Shown here piece after piece: positions 1 through 9,164 of a stretch of DNA of 64,000 bases. Below the pieces are notes generated by a model. It saw nothing but the letters and a program-made list of their open reading frames with translations. It was not told the DNA's origin and did not search any database. The position numbers were made by a program, and so were the translations under genes. Position 1 is the stretch's first letter, and the number at the start of each line of letters is the position of its first letter. The stretch is from Actinomycetota bacterium (lineage in GTDB: Bacteria; Actinomycetota; CADDZG01; JAHWKV01). The stretch spans positions 124,001 to 188,000 of the forward strand of contig JAHWKU010000001.1 in the NCBI GenBank assembly GCA_019347715.1. The letters are read 5' to 3'.

Positions 1-40
1 ACTGTTCGAGCTGCAGGCCCGCGCCTTCCATGACCCCTAG
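1..40 (+). CDS. C-terminal tail of an ABC exporter-type protein (partial, enters from the left edge)
   Basis: The frame starting at base 2 reads LFELQARAFHDP and then stops at TAG 38-40. That ending closely resembles the last residues of fused ABC permease-ATPase proteins, which typically end in a tyrosine/leucine-rich helix followed by LQA; the two exporters at 38-41.7 kb in this window end in FNLQAARF and YALQAGAY. The assignment rests on only twelve residues. The rest of the gene lies outside the window. Confidence 0.4.
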   Translation, partial: LFELQARAFHDP

Positions 41-121
41 CCCTCAAGACAGGTACTTGTTCACCCTCCTTTCCTTCGTTGTCTCCGCGCGGAAAGCTAA
101 GTTGTAAACTCGAGGACGATC

Positions 122-685
122 ATGGACGCAACAGATCTGCTTGCGATTCAGGTGACTCGAACAGGCGAGATCCTTCATCAACTAGCCGAAGATATAGACG
201 TCCCGACGTCGCGAAAACGCGCGTTCCCCGGAGCAAACCTCATCGGCTTCATACTTTGGCATCTCGCCAGAACCGTCGATTGGGCCGTCAATTCCATGGT
301 TCGCGGCGCGCCCGAGGTCGCGTTCGATTTCGACTTCCAGGGACCCGCTGACGCGCGGATTAGTCAGATTGGTTTCGGAATCCAACTCCACGAAGCAGAC
401 GCAATTGCCGAAGCAACAACACCTGCTGAAGTCGCTCGCTACTTTGAATTGGTTCTCGCCGATGCGACCCAATGGCTTCAGAACAATCCCGATCTCTCCT
501 TTGTTCCCGATGCGCCTGCACAGCAGCCGGACTTCCCCGGGTATCGGACGGACTTCTACCTCGAGGAGGTGCGCTCTTATATGGAGGCAGACGCGACGGC
601 CCTTCTGATACTCGCCGGCCCGGCGACCGCGCACGTTCGAGGCCACTTCGGCGAAATCGGCGTCCTCAGACAGATTCTCGGCTGA
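122..685 (+). CDS. DinB-like four-helix protein
   Basis: A 187-residue soluble protein with the look of the DinB/YfiT-like metal-binding four-helix bundle. One histidine lies in the helix WHLARTVDW (about residue 47) and two more in HVRGHFGEIG near the C-terminus, the usual spacing of the metal-binding His triad. Family members include bacillithiol- or mycothiol-dependent transferases and damage-inducible proteins of unknown activity, so no reaction can be assigned. The start ATG at 122 follows a weak GAGGA. The gene stands alone, 81 bases after the ABC-exporter tail and convergent with the transporter gene ending at 934. Confidence 0.7.
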   Translation: MDATDLLAIQVTRTGEILHQLAEDIDVPTSRKRAFPGANLIGFILWHLARTVDWAVNSMVRGAPEVAFDFDFQGPADARISQIGFGIQLHEADAIAEATTPAEVARYFELVLADATQWLQNNPDLSFVPDAPAQQPDFPGYRTDFYLEEVRSYMEADATALLILAGPATAHVRGHFGEIGVLRQILG

Positions 686-933
686 GTTAGAGGGCGTCTC
701 CGAGAATTGTGGGTCTGGTCCGGCAGGTCCGGCGCCCGCGGGAGCGTTAACGATGGATCTCGAGCTGGCCCTTCGCGTGCATTGCAGGATGGCGCTTACA
801 CGGTGAAGGCAATCCGGCCAATGCCAGCCGGAGGGAGCAATACGCTCTTAGCGTGACCCTTGGCGACGCAAGTGTCAGCGTGGCGCGTATTTCGACAGGC
901 GTCCTTAGAGCTTCCAGCGCTCCTCCTGGTTGT

Positions 934-3786
934 TCAGATGCCGTAAGCTTCTTGCACGCGGTCGCACAGTGCGCGCATCACAGCGAAGCCAGTTTCGATC
1001 CGGTCGCGCACTATCCTTTGAAATCGCGTCCTGTCGATGCTGATCGTCCGCACTTGGCCTTCACATCTCAGCGATGCCATCCGCGGGCTGCCACTGATGA
1101 TGGCCATCTCTCCCACATGTTCTCCCGGCCCCCGGACCCCGGCCTGAACCTCGGTGCCATCCTTGCCCGCGACAAGTACGTGTACGTGACCTGAGACGAT
1201 GATGTGCATCTCGTCGCCACCCTCCCCTTGGCGAGCGATGTACGACCCGTCGGGGTAGGAGTTCTCGACGGTCACCTCCGCGATCGAATGAAGATCGGCT
1301 GGTGACAAGTTCGCGAAAAGCGGCACGCTGCTCAGCATGAGCACGCGCTCTACTCGGTTCAATCCTGGGGCTGCTCTCATCGGCTCTCCTTCCTGCAAGC
1401 ATATGTTCGCCAACGCCGCTATCCATCCGTCTTCGTGCACGGAGAGCTGTCTGAGCGCATCGACTTCGTCCATGACGGGAGGCTGGTCCTCCCACGCGGA
1501 GACGAGAGGGCGTGCGAGATGCCTTTCGAGCGCCGACTCCAACGTCTCTATCGCGGTGGCCCGGTGGACCTTATTACTGCTTGCCAGACCATCGACGATC
1601 TCGGCGACCAGCACGCGGTCGTGGACCATCGCGGTGATGGCTCTCGCCGTCGCTTGTCGCTTCAATCCCTCCAGATGACGTTTGAGCAACGCGTTCGCGG
1701 GTGCTGAGGCTGAGACCCCTGTCGTCCATCGAGCTAAAGCGCCGGCGCGTTCGATCTCCGCCCTCGCGTACAGCTGCAACCGCTCGCGGTCGTGTCCGAT
1801 CCTAGCGAGTGCGCTCAGCGCCGGCAGGCAATAATGCGTTTGCACCACCTTCCACAACTCGTCGGACGAGGTCTGCTTGTCGGACAACATGTCCGCCGCC
1901 GCCCACGCAGTCTCCTCGTCAGGATCCAATAGCAACTCGATCAGCTGATCCGCGGTCAATCGCGCCCCGCCGTTGAGAACCGCCGCCCTGCGGACCTCAT
2001 CTTCGGGGTCCGTCAGTCCCTTCGCGACCATCTCGTCCGCTTCGACGACATCCTTGATCGCGACCATCGCCGCCAGTCGGCGGTTTTTGTCCTCCGATGA
2101 AGCCCAACGCTCAACCGTATCCAAGACCTCCAAGGAGCCCAAGCACAGCAGATAGTTAGCGGCTTTTGCAGCCACTGGCAGGTGCTCGTCGTCTATCAGG
2201 TGGCTCATCCGATCTCGGATGGCTGCGACCTCTCGCTTGGGGTCCTCCAGGAGCACATCGAGCGCAGCGGCGCGAACTCCAGAATCGTCGTCGGTCAGGG
2301 CGGAGCTGAGAGCATCGACATCAAGAAACCCACCTCGTCCGGATGCCAGCAACGCGAGGCTTCGGATATGCGGGTCTGGGTGAGTCAGCCCAGAGCTGCG
2401 CACGCGCTCTTCTTGCGTTCCGATCTCACTAAGCAAAGACCACGAGATCCGAGCGACAGATGCATCGTCGTCCATCGCCCCTGCGAGAAGCGTGCGCATG
2501 GCCGAGGCATCGTGGCGAAACTTAGCCAGCGACTGCCCAGGAGGTACGAAGACGTCCGGGTTCCCTGCTTCGAGAGCGGCGCGCACCGCAGACGGGTAGG
2601 CCGACCTCACGAATAGTGCCGAGACCAAGGCACCACCGGCTAGGATGAAGCCCGTCATCACGATCGACGATGGCCTCGTTCCCACAAAAAGCAACAGGGC
2701 TCCCGAAAGTGAGATTCCCAGTTGCAATGCTCCGCCCTCGAGCAACGTGCGCACCCGATCTCGGTGCTCTTCGAGGACGACGTTGTACATCGCTTGCCAC
2801 CCGGGCCCCCAGACGCCGTTGTACCAGACAAGCTGCACCAGCCGAACGATTGCAACGACCCCAAACGCCATGGTTACTGCGAAGCTCAGGAAACCCAGAG
2901 CGTATACGAGGGCCATCCCAACAACCGAAGCGCTGATGCCCACAGCTGCGAACAACCTGTTCGCGACTCCCAGCGAGACCATGAAAGCGATCGCGCTGCT
3001 GACACCGAAGAAGGCCCCCAAAAAGGCAGAAAGCTCATCGGTCGCTGGAAAACGCTGCGCAGCTGCGGTGGCGAATACGAACGCTACCAAGAAGTACAGC
3101 ATTGCAAGCATGAGCTGAACCGCGGCCATCCAGATCAACAGACGCGACTTCCTTACCACGCGGATGCCTTCTAACAGCAAAGAGATGGCTCGTGGTCGTT
3201 GTGCCCTCACAACCACCTGGCCCGAGACGAGGCCGGTGAGTTTCTTCGTCATCCATGCAGAGTAGAAAAGGGTCGCGGACCAGACCAAAAGCAGGTTTTC
3301 TGTGCCGATGGTCAGTGCAAGCGGCGAGGTTGAGAGGCCTCCGACGGAAGACCCCAGGATCATCGCTGCGCTGTACAGCGGGAAGAGCCGCTTGGCTTGG
3401 CGCATATCGTGCATGCGGTTAGCGAGGCCCCACTGTGCGACCATCTGGACCCCCCACATCACCATCATGGCGAGCCACAGTCCCTGGAATAGCTCTTGAG
3501 AAGGTGAAGAGACGACAGCCCTCGCCGCGAGGGCCGACAGCGCCATCAACACCATGGTTGCCGGAACGGTCCTCGGCGGACCGATTTTGCCAAGCAGCGC
3601 ACCATACGCTCCGAGCACTATGAAAGTAACGGGCCCAAGCAGGACGAAGAGCAGAGGTAAAGACTCGGTCCCGTAGCGAGAGAACAGCAGAGACTCAACG
3701 GCGCTGGCACCGATCATGCTTCCCGCCCATCCCGCACCCATCAGAGCTACCATGCGGCGCGCCACTGTGACTTCAGCGGGGCGCAC
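934..3786 (-). CDS. Membrane transporter-like / HEAT-repeat / cyclic nucleotide-binding domain protein
   Basis: A 950-residue protein of three parts. Residues 1 to about 410 carry about twelve hydrophobic segments like an MFS or ADP/ATP-carrier transporter. About 430-790 is a soluble run of helical HEAT-like repeats. About 810-950 is a cyclic nucleotide-binding domain with a conserved phosphate-binding cassette (GEHVGEMAI then PRMAS, with the Glu and Arg that contact the cyclic nucleotide). This order is known for NTT/Npt-like proteins in bacteria, but the transported substrate is unknown. The gene starts with GTG 24 bases after the stop of the cyclase gene at 3811-6423, so the two probably form one operon. 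A product of that cyclase could bind here and gate the transporter; that link is inference. Confidence 0.75.
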   Translation of the reverse strand: MRPAEVTVARRMVALMGAGWAGSMIGASAVESLLFSRYGTESLPLLFVLLGPVTFIVLGAYGALLGKIGPPRTVPATMVLMALSALAARAVVSSPSQELFQGLWLAMMVMWGVQMVAQWGLANRMHDMRQAKRLFPLYSAAMILGSSVGGLSTSPLALTIGTENLLLVWSATLFYSAWMTKKLTGLVSGQVVVRAQRPRAISLLLEGIRVVRKSRLLIWMAAVQLMLAMLYFLVAFVFATAAAQRFPATDELSAFLGAFFGVSSAIAFMVSLGVANRLFAAVGISASVVGMALVYALGFLSFAVTMAFGVVAIVRLVQLVWYNGVWGPGWQAMYNVVLEEHRDRVRTLLEGGALQLGISLSGALLLFVGTRPSSIVMTGFILAGGALVSALFVRSAYPSAVRAALEAGNPDVFVPPGQSLAKFRHDASAMRTLLAGAMDDDASVARISWSLLSEIGTQEERVRSSGLTHPDPHIRSLALLASGRGGFLDVDALSSALTDDDSGVRAAALDVLLEDPKREVAAIRDRMSHLIDDEHLPVAAKAANYLLCLGSLEVLDTVERWASSEDKNRRLAAMVAIKDVVEADEMVAKGLTDPEDEVRRAAVLNGGARLTADQLIELLLDPDEETAWAAADMLSDKQTSSDELWKVVQTHYCLPALSALARIGHDRERLQLYARAEIERAGALARWTTGVSASAPANALLKRHLEGLKRQATARAITAMVHDRVLVAEIVDGLASSNKVHRATAIETLESALERHLARPLVSAWEDQPPVMDEVDALRQLSVHEDGWIAALANICLQEGEPMRAAPGLNRVERVLMLSSVPLFANLSPADLHSIAEVTVENSYPDGSYIARQGEGGDEMHIIVSGHVHVLVAGKDGTEVQAGVRGPGEHVGEMAIISGSPRMASLRCEGQVRTISIDRTRFQRIVRDRIETGFAVMRALCDRVQEAYGI

Positions 3787-3810
3787 CTTTAGCAGGCCGC
3801 GGAGTTGCAG

Positions 3811-6423
3811 CTAGCCCTCCCCGGCACGCAAGAAATCCAGAGCCTTGGCCAGGATCTCCTCGTAGCTCAAGTCCCGCCCCTCTTGCAAGGCCTCGGGGTA
3901 CCTGGAACCCAGGGCATGCTCTATGTCTCTAGAGATCTGCATCAACTGCTCAGTGCTCGTACCTGGCGACCTAGTCCCAGATCGCTCGGACGTACTCAGG
4001 GCAGAACTCCATATCTGTGCCGCGAGCTCGGCAGACCCTTCCTCCAAAGCCATCTCGGCCGTCTTCAGGAGCGCCGGGATCAAGAGGCCGACTGAGCGCG
4101 CCTCCGCCATGCTCTGCAGTGCCTCGCCGTAATAACGTTTTGCAGCGGCAAGATCTCCTTTCATGCGGTTGATCTCGCCCATAGAGGCGAGGCTGTTGTG
4201 CTCACCCAAACGATCACCGTTCGCTCTGGCCTGCTTCAATCCCTCCTGGGCCATGTCCAAGGCGCCGTCCAGGTTTCCTTGCTCGAACAGCGCAAAGCTC
4301 ATGCCGCTGATGATGTGGCCGCGATACTCGGCATCACCGATGGTGTCTGCGATAGCAGAAGCTCTTTCGAATTGGTCCAGGGCGCGCTTAGGATCTCCGC
4401 TAAGCAGCAGCACCCAGGCGATGTTGTAAAGAGCCCACATCTCCCCTTTCGCGTCTGTAAGCTGTCGCGCCAAATCGAGAGCCCGCTGGTAGCTCTCTCC
4501 GGCCGCGGCGAGGTCGCCCATCCAATACACGATGCCCCCGTGTGCGATCAAGGCTCTTATCAGACTGCGGTCTTGGGGCCCTGGTAGCTCGATCACCTCC
4601 CCGAGCATCTGGGCACCTTCCGGCAGATGCCCCCGCTGTTGCCAGTACCGCCACAGCGAGGATCCGATGCTCCTTGCAAGACCGACCTCTCCCGAGGCGA
4701 TAGACCACTGCAATGCCGACCTCAGGTTCGCACGGTCCGAGTCGGCCAGATCCAGCCAATATCGCTGTTCGATTGACTGGACACCCACCTCGATCTGCTC
4801 CGACATGCGAGCAAACCTTTCTGCGTGCCTGCGTCGCGCGTCGCGCAAAATCTGCTTGTCGGTAGCTTCTATGGCGAACTGGCGCACCATCTCGAGCATG
4901 TTGAAGCGCGTATGCCCGCAGTCCGGTAAGCGGGTCAACAGGCTCTGATCAACGAGATCAAAGAGCGGCTGGCGCCAACCATCCCCACCCAGGACTTCGA
5001 TGGCGTCCGCCAAGTTGGCACCCCCGGAGAAGACTGCGATCCTCCCTAAGGCCTCCTTCTGGGCATCGTCGAGCAGGTCGTAGCTCCATGCGATCGTTCC
5101 TCTGAGCGAGCGATGGCGATCAGGAAGGTCCGAGCCTGACGGAGCGGTGAGTCCCAGATGCTCCTGCAGGTCTCGAGCGATCTCTCTTGCTGTCATGAAC
5201 TTCATCTGGTTCGCAGCCAGCTCGATCGCCAGCGGCATTCCATCGAGGATGCGGCAGATCTCAGCTATGTCGGCTTCGTCCCCGTGGGTTACACGGGACA
5301 CATCGATGCGAGCACCAGCCCGATCTAAGAAAAGCTCCACTGCATCAGCCGGGCCCCCTTCCCCCAAAGAAAGGCCCCCCAAAGAAAACTCATGCTCTCC
5401 CTGGATGTGAAGAGGTGACCTGCTGGTCACGAGGAATCGTGCTTCGGGGCACTGCTGCATCATCCGGCTGACCAACGGTGCTGCGTCCAAGACCTGTTCG
5501 AAGTTATCCAGAATGATGAGCATCCTCTGTGCCTCGACCGCCCGGACGATAGCAGCGAAATGATCCTGCACTCCTTGTAGTTCTACTCCCAATACAGCCG
5601 CGACGCTTGCGATGACTTGATGTTCTTGGCGATCAGTAGTTAGGTCGGCGAAGTAAACCCCGTCCGGCATGCTCGCTGATACAAGGGCAGCGATCTCTAT
5701 GGCTGCTCGGGTCTTTCCTATGCCGCCCGGACCGATTATCGATACGAGTCGCTCAGTGACTATCGCCTCCGACAGCGACTCGATCTCGTGCGCGCGGCCT
5801 ATGAAGCGGGTGGCTTTGATAGGGACTCCTACAGATCCTGCCCCTGGAAGAGATGGGAACTCCGTAGGTAGTCCCGAGATGTCGACTTGGAAGATCCGGA
5901 CCGGATCATCGAAATCTTTGAACCGATGGCTTCCAACATGTCGCATCTGGGCACCCTCGACAGCCGCGTTGGCCAAGACCCTGGTGGCTTCGCTGACCAG
6001 CACTTGCCCTCCCTGAGCTGCCCCCGCGATCCGAGCGGCCAGGTTCACATCCAGGCCGAGATAGTCCCCATCTACGAGGTGTCCGCTGCCTGTATGCATC
6101 CCCATCCGTACCGAGAGCCTGAGGGAGGTTGGCCACTGGGCCGCCGCCAACTTTCTCTGTGCATGCACGGCGGCTGAGACTGCCATTGCGGCCTCACTGA
6201 AGACGGCGAAAAAGGCGTCGCCTTCCGTTCTTACGACCGTCCCCCCCGCAGTGGTGATGGAGTCGTGGAGGATCTGGCCGTGGAGACTCTGGGCGAGCTC
6301 ATAGTCCTGGGGTGACTCCCTGAGCTTACGGGTGGATGATTCGATGTCGGTGAAAAGGAACGTAACCGTCCCCTGCGGTAACTCCCGTCGCGTTGAACCC
6401 ATCGCCGCGATCCTCTCACGCAC
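3811..6423 (-). CDS. Class III nucleotidyl cyclase / NB-ARC-type ATPase / TPR protein (paralogue 1)
   Basis: An 870-residue predicted cytoplasmic signalling protein. The N-terminal class III cyclase domain (about 17-185) has metal Asp26 (FTDIE) and Asp69, transition-state Asn127 and Arg131, and Asp120. The usual purine-selecting Lys is replaced by Arg65, so activity is plausible but substrate choice is uncertain. A STAND/NB-ARC-like ATPase follows, with Walker A GPGGIGKTR (Lys237) and Walker B LIILDN, then TPR-type repeats from about 590 to 830. No C-terminal LuxR DNA-binding domain is present, unlike several mycobacterial relatives. The GTG start at 6423 follows AGGAGAG at good spacing. The next gene in the operon encodes a cyclic nucleotide-binding transporter. 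Confidence 0.85.
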   Translation of the reverse strand: MRERIAAMGSTRRELPQGTVTFLFTDIESSTRKLRESPQDYELAQSLHGQILHDSITTAGGTVVRTEGDAFFAVFSEAAMAVSAAVHAQRKLAAAQWPTSLRLSVRMGMHTGSGHLVDGDYLGLDVNLAARIAGAAQGGQVLVSEATRVLANAAVEGAQMRHVGSHRFKDFDDPVRIFQVDISGLPTEFPSLPGAGSVGVPIKATRFIGRAHEIESLSEAIVTERLVSIIGPGGIGKTRAAIEIAALVSASMPDGVYFADLTTDRQEHQVIASVAAVLGVELQGVQDHFAAIVRAVEAQRMLIILDNFEQVLDAAPLVSRMMQQCPEARFLVTSRSPLHIQGEHEFSLGGLSLGEGGPADAVELFLDRAGARIDVSRVTHGDEADIAEICRILDGMPLAIELAANQMKFMTAREIARDLQEHLGLTAPSGSDLPDRHRSLRGTIAWSYDLLDDAQKEALGRIAVFSGGANLADAIEVLGGDGWRQPLFDLVDQSLLTRLPDCGHTRFNMLEMVRQFAIEATDKQILRDARRRHAERFARMSEQIEVGVQSIEQRYWLDLADSDRANLRSALQWSIASGEVGLARSIGSSLWRYWQQRGHLPEGAQMLGEVIELPGPQDRSLIRALIAHGGIVYWMGDLAAAGESYQRALDLARQLTDAKGEMWALYNIAWVLLLSGDPKRALDQFERASAIADTIGDAEYRGHIISGMSFALFEQGNLDGALDMAQEGLKQARANGDRLGEHNSLASMGEINRMKGDLAAAKRYYGEALQSMAEARSVGLLIPALLKTAEMALEEGSAELAAQIWSSALSTSERSGTRSPGTSTEQLMQISRDIEHALGSRYPEALQEGRDLSYEEILAKALDFLRAGEG

Positions 6424-6441
6424 GATCGCTCTCCTAGCGCA

Positions 6442-6606
6442 CGCCTTTCATCGGTTCCGCTTGGGGAGGCCAGAGAGCGCTTCAACGACTTAATGACGGC
6501 GCCCTCATCCATCAAGGACGTCCTGGAAGAGGGCGCAGCGAGGATTCGGATGACTGCGGCAGAGACCCTCTCCCGCGTTCGCGAGGCAGTGGGAATTCGC
6601 GCGTAG
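6442..6606 (+). pseudogene. C-terminal remnant of tryptophanyl-tRNA synthetase
   Basis: The frame ending at TAG 6604-6606 reads LGEARERFNDLM, then IKDVLEEGAARIR and ETLSRVREAVGI. This matches the helical end of bacterial TrpRS (an (A/E)xRxRY(E/N)(E/D)L segment, then a DGAExAR and LxxVREAxG ending). No TrpRS catalytic domain (HIGH/KMSKS) is visible upstream; that space is taken by the oppositely oriented cyclase gene. It therefore looks like a scar from a deletion or insertion that removed the rest of trpS. An ATG at 6493 could start a 37-residue peptide, but nothing suggests it is made. Confidence 0.5.
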
Positions 6607-6654
6607 CCCTTTGTTCAGCCTTTCCACTGCCGGGTTACGGGGAAGTATCGTGTA

Positions 6655-8043
6655 GTGGTGGAAATCTACGAAGACTTGATGGCCCTGGTCGGCAAGACCC
6701 CCCTCGTTGACCTGAAACGAATAGCCGCAGGGGTTCCGGCACGAGTCGTGGCCAAGCTCGAGATGCTGAACCCAGGCGGGAGCATCAAGGACCGAATCGG
6801 CGGCGCAATGATCGAAGCTGCGGAGAAGGCTGGCGACCTAAAGCCTGGTGGCGTAATCGTCGAACCAACAAGCGGGAACACTGGAGTCGGACTTGCGATT
6901 GCCGCGGCCCATAAGGGCTACCGCTGCATCTTCGTCATGCCTGACAAGATGAGTCAGGAAAAGATCAACCTGCTTCGAGCCTACGGAGCTGAAGTAGTCG
7001 TCACACCCACGGATGTCGCGCCCGAGTCACCGCGCTCTTACTACAGCGTCGCGAATCGTCTTACCGAGGAAATCCCCAAAGCGTTTCAGCCGAATCAGTA
7101 TCACAACCTTGCCAATCCCGAGGCTCACTACCTGAGTACGGGCCCCGAAGTTTGGGAGCAAACTGAAGGCGCGGTAGCTGCCTTCGTGGCCGGCGTTGGC
7201 ACCGGTGGAACGATTTCGGGTGTAGGCAAGTTCCTCAAAGAGAAGAACCCGGAAGTTTTGATCGTCGGAGCGGACCCTGAGGGTTCCATCTACACCCAGC
7301 CCGAAGACATCCACCCGTACCTCACTGAGGGAATCGGCGAGGACTTCTGGCCGGAAACTTTCGACCGCTCGATCGTCGATCGGTGGGAGAAAGTCTCGGA
7401 CCAAGAAGCCTTCCACATGACTCGACGGCTCGCCAAGGAGGAGGGCATCCTGGCCGGCGGATCCAGCGGAAGCGCTCTGGTCGCAGCTTTGAGGGTTGCA
7501 TCAGACCTCCCCCCAGAAGCAGTTGTCGTTGTTCTCTTCCCGGACGGGGGACGCTCCTATCTCTCCAAGGTGTACAACGATGCTTGGATGGCCGAGCATG
7601 GCTTCCTTCGCCGGCCGGCCGCAGACGCGGTAGTCCGCGACGTCCTCACGATAAAGGGAGAGGAACTTCCGCGGCTGATCCACGTTCACCCTCAAGAGAG
7701 AATTGGTTCCGCGATCGAAACTATGCGCGAGTACGGAGTGTCCCAGATGCCTGTGATTCGCGATGACGACTCTCGAGAGGTCGGATCGATTATCGGCTCG
7801 ATAAGAGAGCGTGACCTCCTCGATGTTGTTCTCAAAGATCCAAACGCGTTCGAGACGAAAATCGTCGACGTGATGCGGCCCCCAATGAGGATGGTCGATG
7901 TCGGAGAGAGAGTGGATTCACTTGTTTCAGCACTCGGGGGAGGCGACCCTGCGATCATCGCAATCGAGGAGGGCAAACCCGTTGGGGTGATCACCCGAGC
8001 CGACCTTCTTACTTTCTTCGAAGTCAGGAGTGAAAGACGATGA
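6655..8043 (+). CDS. Cystathionine beta-synthase with C-terminal CBS domain pair
   Basis: A 462-residue PLP enzyme predicted to condense serine and homocysteine to cystathionine, the first step of reverse transsulfuration. Lys45 in NPGGSIKDR is the Schiff-base lysine. EPTSGNTG binds the substrate carboxylate and GVGTGGTISG the PLP phosphate. Residues about 325-460 form two CBS motifs, a regulatory module found in the longer bacterial and eukaryotic enzymes but not in plain cysteine synthase. The start is one of two tandem GTG codons (6655, 6658) after GGGGAAG. The stop overlaps the start of the next gene in ATGA, indicating translational coupling to cystathionine gamma-lyase/synthase. O-acetylserine-dependent cysteine synthase is the main alternative for the catalytic domain. 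Confidence 0.88.
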   Translation: MVEIYEDLMALVGKTPLVDLKRIAAGVPARVVAKLEMLNPGGSIKDRIGGAMIEAAEKAGDLKPGGVIVEPTSGNTGVGLAIAAAHKGYRCIFVMPDKMSQEKINLLRAYGAEVVVTPTDVAPESPRSYYSVANRLTEEIPKAFQPNQYHNLANPEAHYLSTGPEVWEQTEGAVAAFVAGVGTGGTISGVGKFLKEKNPEVLIVGADPEGSIYTQPEDIHPYLTEGIGEDFWPETFDRSIVDRWEKVSDQEAFHMTRRLAKEEGILAGGSSGSALVAALRVASDLPPEAVVVVLFPDGGRSYLSKVYNDAWMAEHGFLRRPAADAVVRDVLTIKGEELPRLIHVHPQERIGSAIETMREYGVSQMPVIRDDDSREVGSIIGSIRERDLLDVVLKDPNAFETKIVDVMRPPMRMVDVGERVDSLVSALGGGDPAIIAIEEGKPVGVITRADLLTFFEVRSERR

Positions 8044-9164
8044 AGTTCGAAACAAGAGCGATCCATGTCGGCCAAGAGCCTGATCCGGCTACCGGAGCAG
8101 CAATCGTGCCGATCTATCAGACGTCCACTTACGTTCAAGAGGAACCGGGAAAACACAAGGGGTTCGAATACTCGAGGACTTCCAACCCGACTCGAGTTGC
8201 ACTCGAAGCTGCGCTCGCCTCCCTCGAGGACGCCAATCACTGCCTGGCTTTTGCCTCAGGCATGGCTGCGGAGGACACCATCGTTCGCCTCCTCAAGCCG
8301 GGCGATCACGTCATCTTGGGCGACGACGTGTATGGAGGCACGCGCCGCCTCTTCGAGAAAGTCCTGGCACCGTTTGGTCTCGAGTTCACGTCCGTGGACA
8401 TGAGTTCACTCGACGAGGTAAAGGGAGCCCTCAAGCCTGAGACTCGAATGATCTGGGTGGAAACACCCACGAACCCTTACTTGAGAATTGCAGATATCTC
8501 GGGTCTGGCTGAGATCTCCAAGCAGGCTGGGGCTCTTCTGGTAGCCGACAACACTTTCGCCACCCCTTACCTACAGAGACCGCTCAGTCTCGGAGCAGAT
8601 CTGGTTGTTCACTCAACGACGAAATACTTAGGTGGACATTCCGACGTGGTGGGTGGTGCTGCCTGCACGAACAACGATGAGGTTGCAGAGCGGCTCTTCT
8701 TTCTTCGAAATGCGATCGGAGGAGTCCCGGGCCCATTCGATTCGTGGCTTGTACTTCGTGGCCTCAAGACTCTTGCGGTCCGTATGCGGGCGCACTGTGA
8801 AAACGCCCGCCGCATTGTCGAATTCCTAACCGAGCATCCGTCGGTCTCCAAAGTTTGGTATCCAGGTCTCGAGGATCATCCCGGTCATGCGACGGCGGCC
8901 AGGCAAATGGACGACTTCGGTGGCATGGTGTCATTCGAGGTCGCCTCTAAAGAGGAAGCCCTCGGCGTAGTTTCCAAAACCAAACTCTTTTTCCTGGCGG
9001 AGTCGCTTGGCGGGGTCGAATCCCTGATCGAACACCCCGGCGAAATGACTCACGCCAGCATCGCGGAGTCCCCATTCGCAGTATCGGAGAATCTCATTCG
9101 CCTCTCGGTGGGGATCGAACACGCAGACGATCTGATCGACGACCTCAAGAGCGCTCTTTCCTGA
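8040..9164 (+). CDS. Cystathionine gamma-lyase / gamma-synthase (Cys/Met metabolism PLP enzyme)
   Basis: A 374-residue fold-type I PLP enzyme. Lys195 in HSTTKYLGGHSD forms the internal aldimine. SRTSNPTR near residue 47 and ASGMAA near 73 are family landmarks, as is the C-terminal SVGIEHADDLIDDL. Coupled by a 4-base overlap to cystathionine beta-synthase, it most likely cleaves cystathionine to cysteine, 2-oxobutyrate and ammonia, completing reverse transsulfuration. Gamma-synthase activity (from O-succinyl- or O-acetylhomoserine) cannot be excluded from sequence. Its 3' end overlaps the convergent GNAT-GrpB gene by 20 bases. Confidence 0.88.
   Translation: MKFETRAIHVGQEPDPATGAAIVPIYQTSTYVQEEPGKHKGFEYSRTSNPTRVALEAALASLEDANHCLAFASGMAAEDTIVRLLKPGDHVILGDDVYGGTRRLFEKVLAPFGLEFTSVDMSSLDEVKGALKPETRMIWVETPTNPYLRIADISGLAEISKQAGALLVADNTFATPYLQRPLSLGADLVVHSTTKYLGGHSDVVGGAACTNNDEVAERLFFLRNAIGGVPGPFDSWLVLRGLKTLAVRMRAHCENARRIVEFLTEHPSVSKVWYPGLEDHPGHATAARQMDDFGGMVSFEVASKEEALGVVSKTKLFFLAESLGGVESLIEHPGEMTHASIAESPFAVSENLIRLSVGIEHADDLIDDLKSALS

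Noticed and set aside
686-933. A possible riboswitch-like segment (CGGTGAAGGCAATCCGGCC...)
   Set aside because: Only loosely recalls a cobalamin element, and it lies between two convergent gene ends with no downstream gene on that strand to control.
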